Of a DNA stretch of 64,000 nucleotides, positions 1 to 8,478 are shown in pieces; within the stretch, counting starts at the first letter, position 1, and each line of letters starts with the position of its first letter. This stretch comes from Clostridium amylolyticum. Lineage in GTDB: Bacteria > Bacillota > Clostridia > Clostridiales > Clostridiaceae. The stretch is from contig NZ_FQZO01000002.1 of assembly GCF_900142075.1 (NCBI RefSeq), forward strand, positions 434,001 through 498,000, read 5' to 3'. The notes under the pieces were generated by a model. That model saw only the letters and a program-made list of their open reading frames with translations. It made no database searches and was not told the DNA's origin. Position numbers and translations under genes: made by a program.

Positions 1-1389
1 TTGTAAATCTCCGCTAATTAGCAGGATTTCTTTATCTTTGCCAGAAAATTTATAGTTTTTCTCCTGGCTTGTTCCATCTAAATTTGAATATATTTTATTT
101 TTTCCATCATATTTAATTTTCATATCATAAGTCTTTTGTAGACTATCGTTCAATTTAGGATACCATTCAAAAACATCACCTAAAAACACTCTATTATCAC
201 TTACATAAAACATTTTTTTTGATTGATCCCAAATTGTATTTACTTCACCCTGATATGCTACTTCAACATCTACAATATCTCCACTTTTATAGGCTTTAGG
301 AAATTCAACTATAAAGCTATTAATGGTTCTCTTAAAATCTGTTTTCTTCCCATTAACCTTTATGGATGAAATATTTAACTTGTTGTATAAACCAAATTCC
401 AATAAGTTCACATTGTCCTTATTTATAACAACTTTCATATTGCATACATTGTTTATTTTATTATCTATAGCAATATCCATGGAATATTTATCTACATAGT
501 ATCCACAATCATCATTGCTGAAAAAGGTACTGATGCTATTTTTTTTGTTATAAAACCCTACGTCCCTTTTAGAATAAATATCATAATAAGTAGTCTTTAC
601 TGAGATTACCTTACTAAAACAGTAAGCACAAATTAAAATAGATATACTAAATATAGCCCCAGATAATATCTTAAGCGTCTTTTTCTTCCATACGCCTTTT
701 ATCACAATTAAAACAATAAAATTTACTGCCATCAGTGCCCAAAATACATTGTGGTATAAGTAGCTTCTTTCATAAGTATTTACATAAAAAACACTTGTTA
801 CTACATTAAAATTAATTAAAGGAAACAAACCTATAGGTTCCTTATAAAAGTTGCTAAGCAAGACAAAAGAACCTACAGCTAATATGTAGCTTATTACATC
901 TCCAACATACCTGCTAATAAATGAACCTATAAATAATCCTAAACTGCTACACATCAACAGTAAAATGATAGTATTTGTAATATAAAAAATACTGTTCCTA
1001 ATAAAATACTGTAGAGATACCTTACATAATAAAGCAATCACTGTAAATATAACTATACTAATAAAAAAGATGATAAAGTTAATTAATGAACTTATTAAAA
1101 GCTTACTTACTAGAAACTCTTTAAAAGAAATATCCATACTTTTAAAAATATCATTTTCATTTTTCCCTATTTTGATGCCAATAAAGAGTATAGGTATCAT
1201 CAGTAAATTTAATGGCAGCCAAGAATCTTTTTGAAATCCTATTAAAGTTAAATATGAACCTCCTCGAGAAGTCATATTACCAATAACCTGTTGTATTCCA
1301 AATATGTATAAAATACCCATTATCCAAAATAAAGGGCTTCTTTTTAAGTCAAGCATTTCATATTTAATTAATGATTTTATTTTATTCAT
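1..1389 (-). CDS. ABC-2 permease / M1-aminopeptidase-like membrane protein (3' end outside window)
   Basis: Reading from an ATG at 1389, the frame stays open for 463 codons to the window edge, so the C-terminus is missing. The N-terminal ~250 residues form several membrane segments and resemble an ABC-2 type permease. After them comes an extracytoplasmic part of beta-strand character with GDVFEWYPKL, which resembles the N-terminal domain of M1 family aminopeptidases. Permease/M1 fusions of this kind are known in Firmicutes and usually sit beside an ABC ATPase gene, which would lie outside the window. An AGAAGGTC ribosome binding site precedes the ATG. The catalytic HExxH region, if any, is not visible, so peptidase activity cannot be judged. 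Confidence 0.7.
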   Translation of the reverse strand, partial: MNKIKSLIKYEMLDLKRSPLFWIMGILYIFGIQQVIGNMTSRGGSYLTLIGFQKDSWLPLNLLMIPILFIGIKIGKNENDIFKSMDISFKEFLVSKLLISSLINFIIFFISIVIFTVIALLCKVSLQYFIRNSIFYITNTIILLLMCSSLGLFIGSFISRYVGDVISYILAVGSFVLLSNFYKEPIGLFPLINFNVVTSVFYVNTYERSYLYHNVFWALMAVNFIVLIVIKGVWKKKTLKILSGAIFSISILICAYCFSKVISVKTTYYDIYSKRDVGFYNKKNSISTFFSNDDCGYYVDKYSMDIAIDNKINNVCNMKVVINKDNVNLLEFGLYNKLNISSIKVNGKKTDFKRTINSFIVEFPKAYKSGDIVDVEVAYQGEVNTIWDQSKKMFYVSDNRVFLGDVFEWYPKLNDSLQKTYDMKIKYDGKNKIYSNLDGTSQEKNYKFSGKDKEILLISGDLQ

Positions 1390-1577
1390 ATTGACCTTCT
1401 ATTCTAAGTTTAAATTGATCACCATTACTGCAATCAGTTTAATTCTCAATATAACGCATAAGCGTGATTTTATATATTAAAGAAACTTGTTTATATTCAA
1501 TGATAGCATTCAATAATAATAAAAAATGTATAATTATGGTGATAAAACCAAAAACATTTCGACACTTTTTTCACTAT

Positions 1578-1601
1578 GGTGCCAGTCACGTGACAAATGA
1601 T
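1578..1601. repeat. Dispersed GGTGCCAGTCAC repeat, copy 1
   Basis: This stretch begins GGTGCCAGTCACGTGACAAA. It shares its first 12 bases and overall layout with 7097-7120. Both copies lie just past the 3' end of a minus-strand gene. It contains the palindrome GTCACGTGAC. Function unknown. Confidence 0.5.
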
Positions 1602-1629
1602 AAAAAAGAAACAGCCTTGTCTGGCTGTT
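1602..1629 (-). terminator. Rho-independent terminator after the Fic gene
   Basis: On the minus strand AACAGCC and GGCTGTT form a 7-bp stem around a 6-nt loop, followed by TCTTTTTT. It lies 17 bases past the Fic stop codon. Confidence 0.75.
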
Positions 1630-1645
1630 CTTGTATCAAGGTAAT

Positions 1646-2374
1646 CTATTTTATTAAATTTATATATAAGTCTAGAATCTTATTTAATTCTTCTATAACT
1701 AATTCTAAGAAATCTTTGTTACTTCCGGTAGTATGAGCCTTATCTAAGGCATTGTAATATTTGTGCCTATTTTCGTTTCTAATTACTATGGGAGGATACC
1801 CGTTTTTCATTAACTCTAGGTTTAGAAGCAATCTTGATGTCCTTCCATTTCCATCTACAAAAGGGTGTATACCTACAAATATTATATGCAGCATAGCCGC
1901 TTTTTCTACTGGATGAAGCTTTTCTGCATCACTATTATACCATTTAATTAAGTTTTCCATTTGTTCCTTTATTAAAAAGGGCTCTGGTGGTATATGGTTA
2001 GCTCCTGCAATTATAACCTGTTGATCTCTATAATTACCAGCATAATTATCATTTATTCCTTTCAAAACCAGCCTATGAATATTTTTTATTTGCCATTCAG
2101 TCAGCAGTTCATTATGCTTTACAATTTCTTCTACATATAAAATTGCATCTCTATGATTGATAACTTCTAAATGTTCCCTTAGGGTTTTGCCTCCAACGGT
2201 GATACCCTCTAGTACCACTTTTGTTTCCATTAAGGTAAGGGTATTTCCTTCTATAGCGTTTGAGTTATATGTCCACTCTAAAAGCAAATGCTCTCTTATA
2301 CTTTTTTCAGTATACTCCGGTAAGGGTCTTTTTCTATCTAACAGTACTTTCTTTTTATCTACCTCTTCAAACAT
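1646..2374 (-). CDS. Fic domain protein (probable AMP-transferase)
   Basis: The product is 242 residues. Residues 170-181 carry the complete Fic active-site motif HPFVDGNGRTSR (HPFx[D/E]GNGRxxR), whose His is the catalytic base and whose loop binds nucleotide phosphates. Residues 38-43, SNAIEG, match the [S/T]xxxE[G/N] inhibitory helix motif at the N-terminal side, so this looks like a self-inhibited class II Fic protein with no separate antitoxin. The target protein cannot be inferred. The open frame reaches a TTG at 2425, but no ribosome binding site precedes it; the ATG at 2374 follows GGGTGAAGG-type sequence and is preferred. The gene stands alone and ends at a strong terminator. Confidence 0.85.
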   Translation of the reverse strand: MFEEVDKKKVLLDRKRPLPEYTEKSIREHLLLEWTYNSNAIEGNTLTLMETKVVLEGITVGGKTLREHLEVINHRDAILYVEEIVKHNELLTEWQIKNIHRLVLKGINDNYAGNYRDQQVIIAGANHIPPEPFLIKEQMENLIKWYNSDAEKLHPVEKAAMLHIIFVGIHPFVDGNGRTSRLLLNLELMKNGYPPIVIRNENRHKYYNALDKAHTTGSNKDFLELVIEELNKILDLYINLIK

Positions 2375-2721
2375 ACCTTCACCCTTCTTGCTTATTCCTA
2401 TATTAAAATTGTATAATACTCTCAACTAATTTACTATATAATTTTGTGCCATGTGTACACTCTCTATGCATTACTGGGTTTTTGCCTTTACCATTTTATA
2501 AGAACCTTTCATGAACATTGCCCTCATCACTTAAGGTTATATATTTTATTAAAGCTTCTTTCGTCACTAAAAAATTATAACTATATAAATAAATTTAATT
2601 TTAATGTTTCAACATTATGGAGACTCGGTCCAAAGTAAAATTTTAGTGGTAGCAATCTTTATAATCACTACCACTCTGCATATTCAATATATCCTCATTC
2701 TCAGTACTTTCAAACCTCTTA
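2375..2721. other. Intergenic region without a supported gene
   Basis: A 64-codon plus-strand frame at 2444-2638 has no ribosome binding site and no recognisable sequence. No strong hairpin or other gene was seen. Confidence 0.5.
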
Positions 2722-3048
2722 TTAATATCCTTTATTCATGGACTGTAACGTTATCATAGCATCACTATATATTTCTTTGTTAATATTTTTCTCCATTAAT
2801 TCAATAAATTTATTAAAGCCAACTAAATGTCTATGTAGTTTTATGCTTGTACTACTAGTTATTAATTTTAACTCCAAAGATACCTTGTTAAATTTAACTT
2901 TGTTAATGTCTTTCCACAAAATTTCCTTAGGCTTACCTGTCATACTATAAAAAAGTATTCTCTCATCAGAAGCTACTATCTTTTGATTTCGAGATACTAA
3001 AATAAGCGGAAAACATAAAAAAATGAAAATTGAACTAATATGTTTTTC
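2722..3048 (-). pseudogene. Remnant of a small membrane protein with a PH-like C-terminal domain
   Basis: The frame is open from 3048 to a stop at 2722 (108 codons). It reads as a hydrophobic segment (IFIFLCFPLILV) followed by strand-rich sequence ILWKDINKVKF and a closing helix, a pattern like bacterial PH domains. No ATG, GTG or TTG occurs before the internal ATG at 2943, which has no ribosome binding site and would cut into the domain. The frame overlaps the 3' end of the upstream acetyltransferase gene. It is best read as a 5'-truncated gene. The family assignment comes from the visible pattern only. Confidence 0.35.
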
Positions 3049-3493
3049 TCATTTCAATAAATTCAGTTTCTCCACCATTTACATTCCATACAAACTCGTC
3101 TGTTTTTTTAAAGTCTAATTTTTCATATACTCTAATTGCTCTCTTATTAAACTTAGCCACAAGCAATTTTATACTATTAAATTTATACTTTTCCCTTCCA
3201 AAATCTAGTATGGTTTTGACAGCTTCTGTTCCCATACCTTTTCCAGTTAAGCTTGGCCTCATTTGTACTCCCAATTCAAATTCATCTTCATCTATGCTGA
3301 AGCTGCAATTGCCTATTAACTGTTCTTTCTCATCATACATAGCTAATGACTCTTCATCATTATGTATGTTACTAGCCCATTGTTTTTTTGCTTCCGTTTT
3401 ATCATTATCATAAAATGAATATATACCTTCATACTTCCATGTTGCAATATCTCTGGCATCTCTTTCCGTTGGTTTTCTAAAATCAATTTTCAT
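3035..3493 (-). CDS. GNAT family N-acetyltransferase
   Basis: The product is 152 residues, the usual length for a single-domain GNAT enzyme. It transfers an acetyl group from acetyl-CoA to an amine on an unknown substrate. The acetyl-CoA pyrophosphate-binding motif is seen near residues 78-92 (QMRPSLTGKGMGTEA), followed by the conserved C-terminal NKRAIRVYEKLDF segment (motif B). It resembles the RimJ/RimL-like group. An AGGAGG site lies 9 bases before the ATG. The 3' end overlaps the PH-like remnant downstream, suggesting a rearrangement there. Confidence 0.85.
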   Translation of the reverse strand: MKIDFRKPTERDARDIATWKYEGIYSFYDNDKTEAKKQWASNIHNDEESLAMYDEKEQLIGNCSFSIDEDEFELGVQMRPSLTGKGMGTEAVKTILDFGREKYKFNSIKLLVAKFNKRAIRVYEKLDFKKTDEFVWNVNGGETEFIEMRKTY

Positions 3494-3627
3494 AGGTTAT
3501 AACCTCCTAGAACTATACTCAATATTATCTACAAGGATATTGTAGCATCCAAATTATTACCTTTAAACCTCATAAATAGTTCTTAATGGAAGTTGAGCAT
3601 TTCTGCTGGTATTCCAATTGATTTGTT

Positions 3628-4443
3628 CTATTTTAGTATCATATCATTTTGGGTTTCATCTTTATTAGCAACAAAGCCCATGTTATTATACAAATTTATA
3701 GCATGGTCGTTACACTCATCAGCCATAAGGAATGCCCTTTTAGCTCCATGAGACTTGCCATAGGATAATGCTTGAGTTAGCAATTTCTTTGCTATCCCTC
3801 TTCTCTGATATTCTGGACGTACTGCTATCTCACGCACCCATAATATTGCACCTTTTTCACTATCATGTGCGTAGGTTGTCACACAAACAATTCCTGCAAT
3901 ATTCCCATCTTCTCTGTGAAGCAAAATGGCACTACCTTTACAGTCAGAGGAAGTTAGACTTGGTTCTACTCCTTGGATCCATTGCTTCATCCATTCTTCT
4001 GTCTGTCCAGAAAATCCCCTGCTTTGATCTCTGCATGAGAGGGTTACTTCTGATGCTTCCTTACAATGACATTCTTCTAAAAACTCCATAGCTTCTTCAC
4101 ATTCAAAGCTTTTTGAAATATCATTATTAAAATAATCATTCCATACAGCATACATATGGAAATTATTATCTTTAAATTCGTTAATCCATTCTTCTGGAAT
4201 AAAGGTTATGAGCCCTTTTTTATTTAATTTACTTATTTCCTGAAGCAAACTGAAAGCGCTATTAGCTACCCAATGAAACTCTTCTAGTTTTGCCTCTTTG
4301 TTATATCCAAATATCAATATTATTTCTTTATCCTTACAAATAACATCATAATCTAAAATATCCTCATATTCCGTATATTTTAAAGAAGAAAACTTGTAAT
4401 TTTTCAACTGTTCTTTTATATTTTTAAAAACTTCTTCTTTCAC
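3628..4443 (-). CDS. GNAT family N-acetyltransferase with N-terminal extension
   Basis: The product is 271 residues with a GTG start. The C-terminal ~110 residues are a GNAT domain: WVREIAVRPEYQRRGIAKKL carries the acetyl-CoA-binding RxxGIA motif, and NDHAINLYNNMGF is motif B. The N-terminal ~140 residues resemble no family I can name and may select the substrate. The gene stands alone, about 100 bases downstream of the S41 lipoprotein gene on the same strand. A weak GGGTGA sequence precedes the start. Confidence 0.8.
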   Translation of the reverse strand: MKEEVFKNIKEQLKNYKFSSLKYTEYEDILDYDVICKDKEIILIFGYNKEAKLEEFHWVANSAFSLLQEISKLNKKGLITFIPEEWINEFKDNNFHMYAVWNDYFNNDISKSFECEEAMEFLEECHCKEASEVTLSCRDQSRGFSGQTEEWMKQWIQGVEPSLTSSDCKGSAILLHREDGNIAGIVCVTTYAHDSEKGAILWVREIAVRPEYQRRGIAKKLLTQALSYGKSHGAKRAFLMADECNDHAINLYNNMGFVANKDETQNDMILK

Positions 4444-4542
4444 AGTATCACCCTACTTCTACCTTATATAATTTATTCCCTTTATTAAGAAGTTTAATTA
4501 TAGGAAAAAATGTCTATTTTGATTCATATTATTTTATTATCT

Positions 4543-5784
4543 CTAATGTACAAGCTTTAATACTGCTTGTATAGCCTCATCATCATTAAAATTTGTAGCC
4601 TTTACTGCAGACACCTTAATATCTGGTTCTGTCTTACTCTCAAAATTACAAGCTCCATCTGGAGCAATTCCCATTTCCTTGGTGAATCTAAAACAATATC
4701 CACTATTAGGAAGAGTGCATATTGCTGGATCACTCCCAATTCCATCTCCCCCGGTCCTCTCTCCAACTAAAGTAGCAAAGCCCGTGCTTTTAGCAAACAC
4801 TGCAAAGGCTTCTGAGGAAGAAAAAACACTACCATCTATAAGTAAATAAATCTTTCCATTAAAGCCAACTGGACTATTAGGCTTCAAACTGTTTGTTACT
4901 TTAATATAGCATTTAAAACTCTCACTTACTTCTGGGGGTAAGTTTCTCAATTTTTCCGATTTAATACTCGAAATTGGTTGAAGCTCCTCATAACCTAATC
5001 CAGATATATACTTAACAAATTCCTCTGAGAAACTTCCCCCTGGATATGCTATATAATAACTGTAATCTAATGGTCTATTAATAAGAATAGGTACTATATG
5101 ATCTGTCCAGTATGTGGTAGCCCCTCCTACATTTTCTCTTATGTCAATTATTAAAGATTTATAATCCTTGACATCCTGTAGGAAAGGTTTAATTGTTTTC
5201 ATATCTTCATCAATATTAAACATATTAAATGACTGTATAGATAAGTAAGCAACCTTATTCTTTTCTAATATGCTTGTTTTAACATTCTGAGGAGTTATAT
5301 TGTTTACTGAAGATTGAACTCCGTTTTCTATTCCTTGTATGGGTTTATATCTTTCCATTGCTTTTGGATTATTTAATTGTTTTAACCATGGTTGAAAAAA
5401 CTTTGAATTTTCGCTATAAAGACTTTTGAGATACGAATAGTAGCTTTTATCTACCATAGAAGTATGTCCATTATTAAGCTCGAATAGAATAATATCCAAA
5501 GTATTAAAAAAACTCTCATCATCAGTAGTAGCTTTTATTCTATCAATATATTCATTCTTCTTAGATAACCAATCCACTCCATTTTGCCTTTTGTTTACTT
5601 CAAAGTATGGATAATTTTCTTTGAGTATTGTATACATGTATTCAAAATCATCTAATTTCTCTTTTTCAGTTAGTTCTTGGCTATTGGAAACTTCTTCATT
5701 AGATACTTTTTTATTATTATCCATACACCCAATAAAGCTGAATGTAACTATCATTAGTAAAGTAATTAGTATTGATTTTTTCAT
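4543..5784 (-). CDS. S41 family peptidase, lipoprotein
   Basis: The product is 413 residues from the ATG at 5784, which follows a GGGGG-containing ribosome binding site. The frame is open for 49 more codons upstream but these overlap the neighbouring GrpB-like gene and would bury the signal peptide. Residues 1-20 form a lipoprotein signal with lipobox FIGC (Cys20). The S41 (C-terminal-processing/tricorn type) fold is shown by DIRENVGG near residue 214 and by the SSSEAF motif near 322, whose Ser is the expected nucleophile. A PDZ domain is not obvious. It would act at the outer face of the membrane on unknown substrates. Confidence 0.85.
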   Translation of the reverse strand: MKKSILITLLMIVTFSFIGCMDNNKKVSNEEVSNSQELTEKEKLDDFEYMYTILKENYPYFEVNKRQNGVDWLSKKNEYIDRIKATTDDESFFNTLDIILFELNNGHTSMVDKSYYSYLKSLYSENSKFFQPWLKQLNNPKAMERYKPIQGIENGVQSSVNNITPQNVKTSILEKNKVAYLSIQSFNMFNIDEDMKTIKPFLQDVKDYKSLIIDIRENVGGATTYWTDHIVPILINRPLDYSYYIAYPGGSFSEEFVKYISGLGYEELQPISSIKSEKLRNLPPEVSESFKCYIKVTNSLKPNSPVGFNGKIYLLIDGSVFSSSEAFAVFAKSTGFATLVGERTGGDGIGSDPAICTLPNSGYCFRFTKEMGIAPDGACNFESKTEPDIKVSAVKATNFNDDEAIQAVLKLVH

Positions 5785-5824
5785 ACCTTTACCCCCAAAT
5801 ATACTATTAAGAAACCTAATTAAA

Positions 5825-6412
5825 TTAATCCTCAAGCTTATATCTATTTTTAAATTCACTTCTTGCAATATTAGTATACTTTTTGATAAACTCAGTTTTT
5901 GCTTCGGTATAGCCATCTCTGTTATGCTCATATTTATCCTTTAGGCCCATTTTTAGTTTTCCATATTCTTCAGCCACATCCTTATGCCACTGTATGTAAT
6001 CTCTAAAATATAGTTCATTCCAATCTCCTAAATATCTAACATGAAGATGAAACACTTTTTCTTCAAAACCTTTTTCTGTATAGCCTTTCATAAACATCAT
6101 GTGAGGCGCTGGGTTTTGGGGCTGCTTTTCAAAAATATATCCACTTTTCTCTAAAACACTTACTAGAAACTTCAAATTACAGTCTTCTGTTATTTCGAGT
6201 AATATATCTATTGTTGGCTTGGATATAAGTCCGTTAACAGAAGTGCTTCCTATGTGATTTATCCGTTTAATATGATTATTACCTATTATGGTCATAATCA
6301 GGTTTTTCTCTTGCAAATACCACTCTCTCCACATGGGATTATGTTTTTTCAGTATAATGGGAAACAACTGCCATAATTCTTCTAGTGACATTTCTGATAA
6401 ACGCTTACTCAT
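5825..6412 (-). CDS. GrpB family protein (UPF0157, nucleotidyltransferase-like)
   Basis: The product is 195 residues, the normal length for this family. HIGSTSVNGLISKPTIDILL is the characteristic N-terminal signature, related to the GS...D-x-D core of nucleotidyltransferases. The C-terminal WNELYFRDYIQWHKDV segment is also typical. The biological role of the family is not settled. The 3' end lies just upstream of the S41 lipoprotein start, so the two may be cotranscribed. An AGGAG site precedes the ATG. Confidence 0.85.
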   Translation of the reverse strand: MSKRLSEMSLEELWQLFPIILKKHNPMWREWYLQEKNLIMTIIGNNHIKRINHIGSTSVNGLISKPTIDILLEITEDCNLKFLVSVLEKSGYIFEKQPQNPAPHMMFMKGYTEKGFEEKVFHLHVRYLGDWNELYFRDYIQWHKDVAEEYGKLKMGLKDKYEHNRDGYTEAKTEFIKKYTNIARSEFKNRYKLED

Positions 6413-6580
6413 ACTCCAATTCTCCTTTTACTAAGTATAATATAAATTGGCTTAATTTCATATTTTTACCACAGACTATTAATTACATTATATAGAAATT
6501 AAGAGATTTTTTCCACGGTTCTTTGAATAACAATATACCTTGTTGATAAATTCATTTTTAAGTCTTTCTAAATCTAAATT

Positions 6581-6625
6581 AAAAAAATGCCCAATTATTA
6601 AAATATCTAATAATAAGGCATTTTT
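6581..6625 (-). terminator. Rho-independent terminator after the CD3324-type gene
   Basis: AAAAATGCC pairs with GGCATTTTT, with an inner TTATTA/TAATAA pairing. It lies immediately past the stop of the minus-strand gene at 6630. Confidence 0.7.
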
Positions 6626-6629
6626 AATA

Positions 6630-6908
6630 TTATGAACTCAAGGATTTTTCTTTACTTATTATTCTTCTTATACTTTTTTCTGAAAGATAATATTCCTCAG
6701 CTAAATCCATAACCGTAACTCCACTAATATATTTATGGAAAATCTCCAAATCTCGTTTTTTAATGTTATCTCTTGTTCCATTCTTCTCACCCCAAGATTT
6801 TTCATTTCCATTTTTTCTTGGAATGTATAGATATTCCCCATCTACATATTCTTGAAGTAATTCTATTATTTCTTTTGGCAGCACATTTTGTGCTTTAATA
6901 TATCCCAC
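6630..6908 (-). CDS. CD3324 family small helix-turn-helix-like protein
   Basis: The product is 92 residues from a GTG at 6908, preceded by GGAGGAG at 7-base spacing; the more distal start of the open frame lacks a binding site. The beginning (GYIKAQNVLPKEIIELLQEY) and the basic IPRKNG stretch match the small clostridial CD3324 family. The C-terminal half has a likely helix-turn-helix (VMDLAEEYYLSEKSIRRII), so DNA binding is plausible. No target can be assigned. Upstream lie a tiny ORF and an inverted repeat that may regulate it. Confidence 0.65.
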   Translation of the reverse strand: MGYIKAQNVLPKEIIELLQEYVDGEYLYIPRKNGNEKSWGEKNGTRDNIKKRDLEIFHKYISGVTVMDLAEEYYLSEKSIRRIISKEKSLSS

Positions 6909-6942
6909 AGCTTTGCTCCTCCTTATAAAATATAAAAGGTTA

Positions 6943-7031
6943 AGCAAAGACTACTGATAGAGTTTTATTTTATATGAAATTTTTATAGCTCAAAACAAAG
7001 CATAGCTTATCTCTTTATAGCAGTCTTTGCT
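6943..7031 (-). promoter_or_regulatory. Inverted repeat in the leader of the CD3324-type gene
   Basis: AGCAAAGACT (6943-6952) and AGTCTTTGCT (7022-7031) are perfect 10-bp arms. On the minus strand the distal arm overlaps the stop of the tiny ORF at 7030-7068, and the proximal arm is followed by TTAACCTTTT shortly before the gene's own ribosome binding site. The distal arm can also pair with a closer CTTTG, giving alternative structures. Confidence 0.4.
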
Positions 7032-7068
7032 ATGAGCATACATATATCTTTAATGTATATTTTTCCAT
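7030..7068 (-). CDS. Putative 12-residue leader peptide MEKYTLKIYVCS
   Basis: The ATG at 7068 is preceded by AAAGGAGGG at good spacing. The peptide MEKYTLKIYVCS ends inside one arm of the inverted repeat at 6943-7031, about 120 bases before the CD3324-type start. Position and binding site suggest a translated leader. Expression is not shown. Confidence 0.35.
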   Translation of the reverse strand: MEKYTLKIYVCS

Positions 7069-7096
7069 AATAACCCTCCTTTTATAGGTAAATATA

Positions 7097-7120
7097 GGTG
7101 CCAGTCACATAACAAGTGAC
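7097..7120. repeat. Dispersed GGTGCCAGTCAC repeat, copy 2
   Basis: This copy begins GGTGCCAGTCACATAACAAG and includes GTCAC/GTGAC arms able to form a small hairpin. It lies 10 bases past the aldo/keto reductase stop on the minus strand. Confidence 0.5.
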
Positions 7121-7130
7121 AAACTCAAAT

Positions 7131-8048
7131 TTATGGAAGTTCATTACCCGCTGCCCTGTATATTTCATACCATTCCTGCCTTGTTAGTTCTACCTTGGAA
7201 GCTTGGCATATTTCTTTTAATCTCTTAGAGTTTGTAGTGCCTACTATAGGTTGAATTTTAGCAGGATGTCTTAGTATCCAAGCTATGGCAATGGCTGAGT
7301 TTGTTACTCCCTTAAGGGCTGCTATTTCATTTATCTTAGCATTTAGTTCTGGAAATTTATCATTATCTAAAAATACCCCTTCAAAAAATCCGTACTGGAA
7401 TGGTGACCAAGCCTGTATGGTAATGTCCTTTAAGCGACAATATTCTAGAATACTTCCATCTCTATTATTTGAAGGTTCATTTTTCATATTTACATTTATC
7501 CCTGAATCAATTATGCCTGTATGCTTTATACCAAATTGAAGCTGATTGATGATAATTTTGTGTTTTAAATATTTATTAAGCAGTTCAATTTGCATAGAGT
7601 TTTCATTGCTTACTCCAAAATATCTAACCTTCCCACTGTCATGAAGCTTTGTAAATGCTTCTGCCACTTCCTCTGGTTCCATAAGTGTATCTGGACGGTG
7701 AAGCAGCAACACATCTATATAGTCTGTGTTCAAACGTTTCAAGCTACCATCCACTGAGCTTAAAATATGTTCCTTAGAAAAATCATAATAGCCCTTTCTT
7801 ATGGCGCACTTGGTTTGAATAATAATCTTTTCCCTAATGCTTGGATTCATATCTATGGCATCAGCAAACACCTCTTCAGATCTGCCTCCACCATAAATAT
7901 CAGCATGATCAAAAAAGTCGATTCCTTCTTCTAAAGCAGTATTAATAAGTATGGCTGCTTCATTCTTAGAAAGATTGTTTATTCTCATGCAACCTAGGGA
8001 AATTTCAGATGCAAGAACTTGTCCGTTACCAATATTAATTTTTTTCAT
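7131..8048 (-). CDS. Aldo/keto reductase family oxidoreductase
   Basis: The product is 305 residues from the ATG at 8048, which follows AGGAAGGTG; a GTG three codons upstream lies inside that site. The NADPH-dependent aldo/keto reductase barrel is seen from FFDHADIYGGGRSEE (catalytic Asp and Tyr), the TKCAIRKG lysine strand and LLHRPD (active-site His). The C-terminal IVGTTNSKRLKEI segment binds the cofactor. It is closest in pattern to YdhF-type reductases. The substrate is unknown. It is a single-gene unit. Confidence 0.88.
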   Translation of the reverse strand: MKKINIGNGQVLASEISLGCMRINNLSKNEAAILINTALEEGIDFFDHADIYGGGRSEEVFADAIDMNPSIREKIIIQTKCAIRKGYYDFSKEHILSSVDGSLKRLNTDYIDVLLLHRPDTLMEPEEVAEAFTKLHDSGKVRYFGVSNENSMQIELLNKYLKHKIIINQLQFGIKHTGIIDSGINVNMKNEPSNNRDGSILEYCRLKDITIQAWSPFQYGFFEGVFLDNDKFPELNAKINEIAALKGVTNSAIAIAWILRHPAKIQPIVGTTNSKRLKEICQASKVELTRQEWYEIYRAAGNELP

Positions 8049-8432
8049 ATCTATCACCTTCCTAAATTAAATATTTTTTGTATTTAAACCTTTTAATAGA
8101 GCTATTAGAATTCTCAGATAGGAATTTCCCTTCTTTAAATGTAAATCCTGCCCTCTTCTGTATATTTAATCTTCTTCTATAATGATTAACATGTTGAAAA
8201 ATTTCTTAATAATTTAATTTTCCTGAATTATAAGATTTTAGATACTTTCTTCTTATATCTAAATCCTATGCTAATTTTAAGAGCTTGTCCAATATAATTT
8301 AAGCAACTTGTATGGGAATACATCACTCTCCCTAAAGTTTAAAAGAACTAACAAATGTGGTAATAGTTTTAAATTCATCCATGCTAAAGCGGAAAACTTT
8401 TATATTCTTCAAATTTATTTATATTAATTATA
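8049..8432. other. Intergenic region with a possible gene remnant
   Basis: No intact gene is seen. On the minus strand near 8330-8410 a short open stretch reads KVFRFSMDEFKTITTFVSSF before a stop, which looks like the tail of a lost gene, but no family is recognised. The rest is AT-rich and upstream of the aldo/keto reductase gene. Confidence 0.3.
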
Positions 8433-8470
8433 ATATAAGCTAAGGATACTTTACTATCCTTAGCTTATAT
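8433..8470 (-). terminator. Strong hairpin after the ABC transporter operon
   Basis: ATATAAGCTAAGGATA pairs perfectly with its complement (16 bp) around the 6-base loop CTTTAC. It lies nine bases past the ATPase stop. The following minus-strand sequence is AT-rich but has no clean T run. Confidence 0.65.
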
Positions 8471-8478
8471 GTAACTAA

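Noticed and set aside
2444..2638. Plus-strand 64-codon frame as a gene
   Set aside because: No ribosome binding site, no family resemblance and unusual composition.
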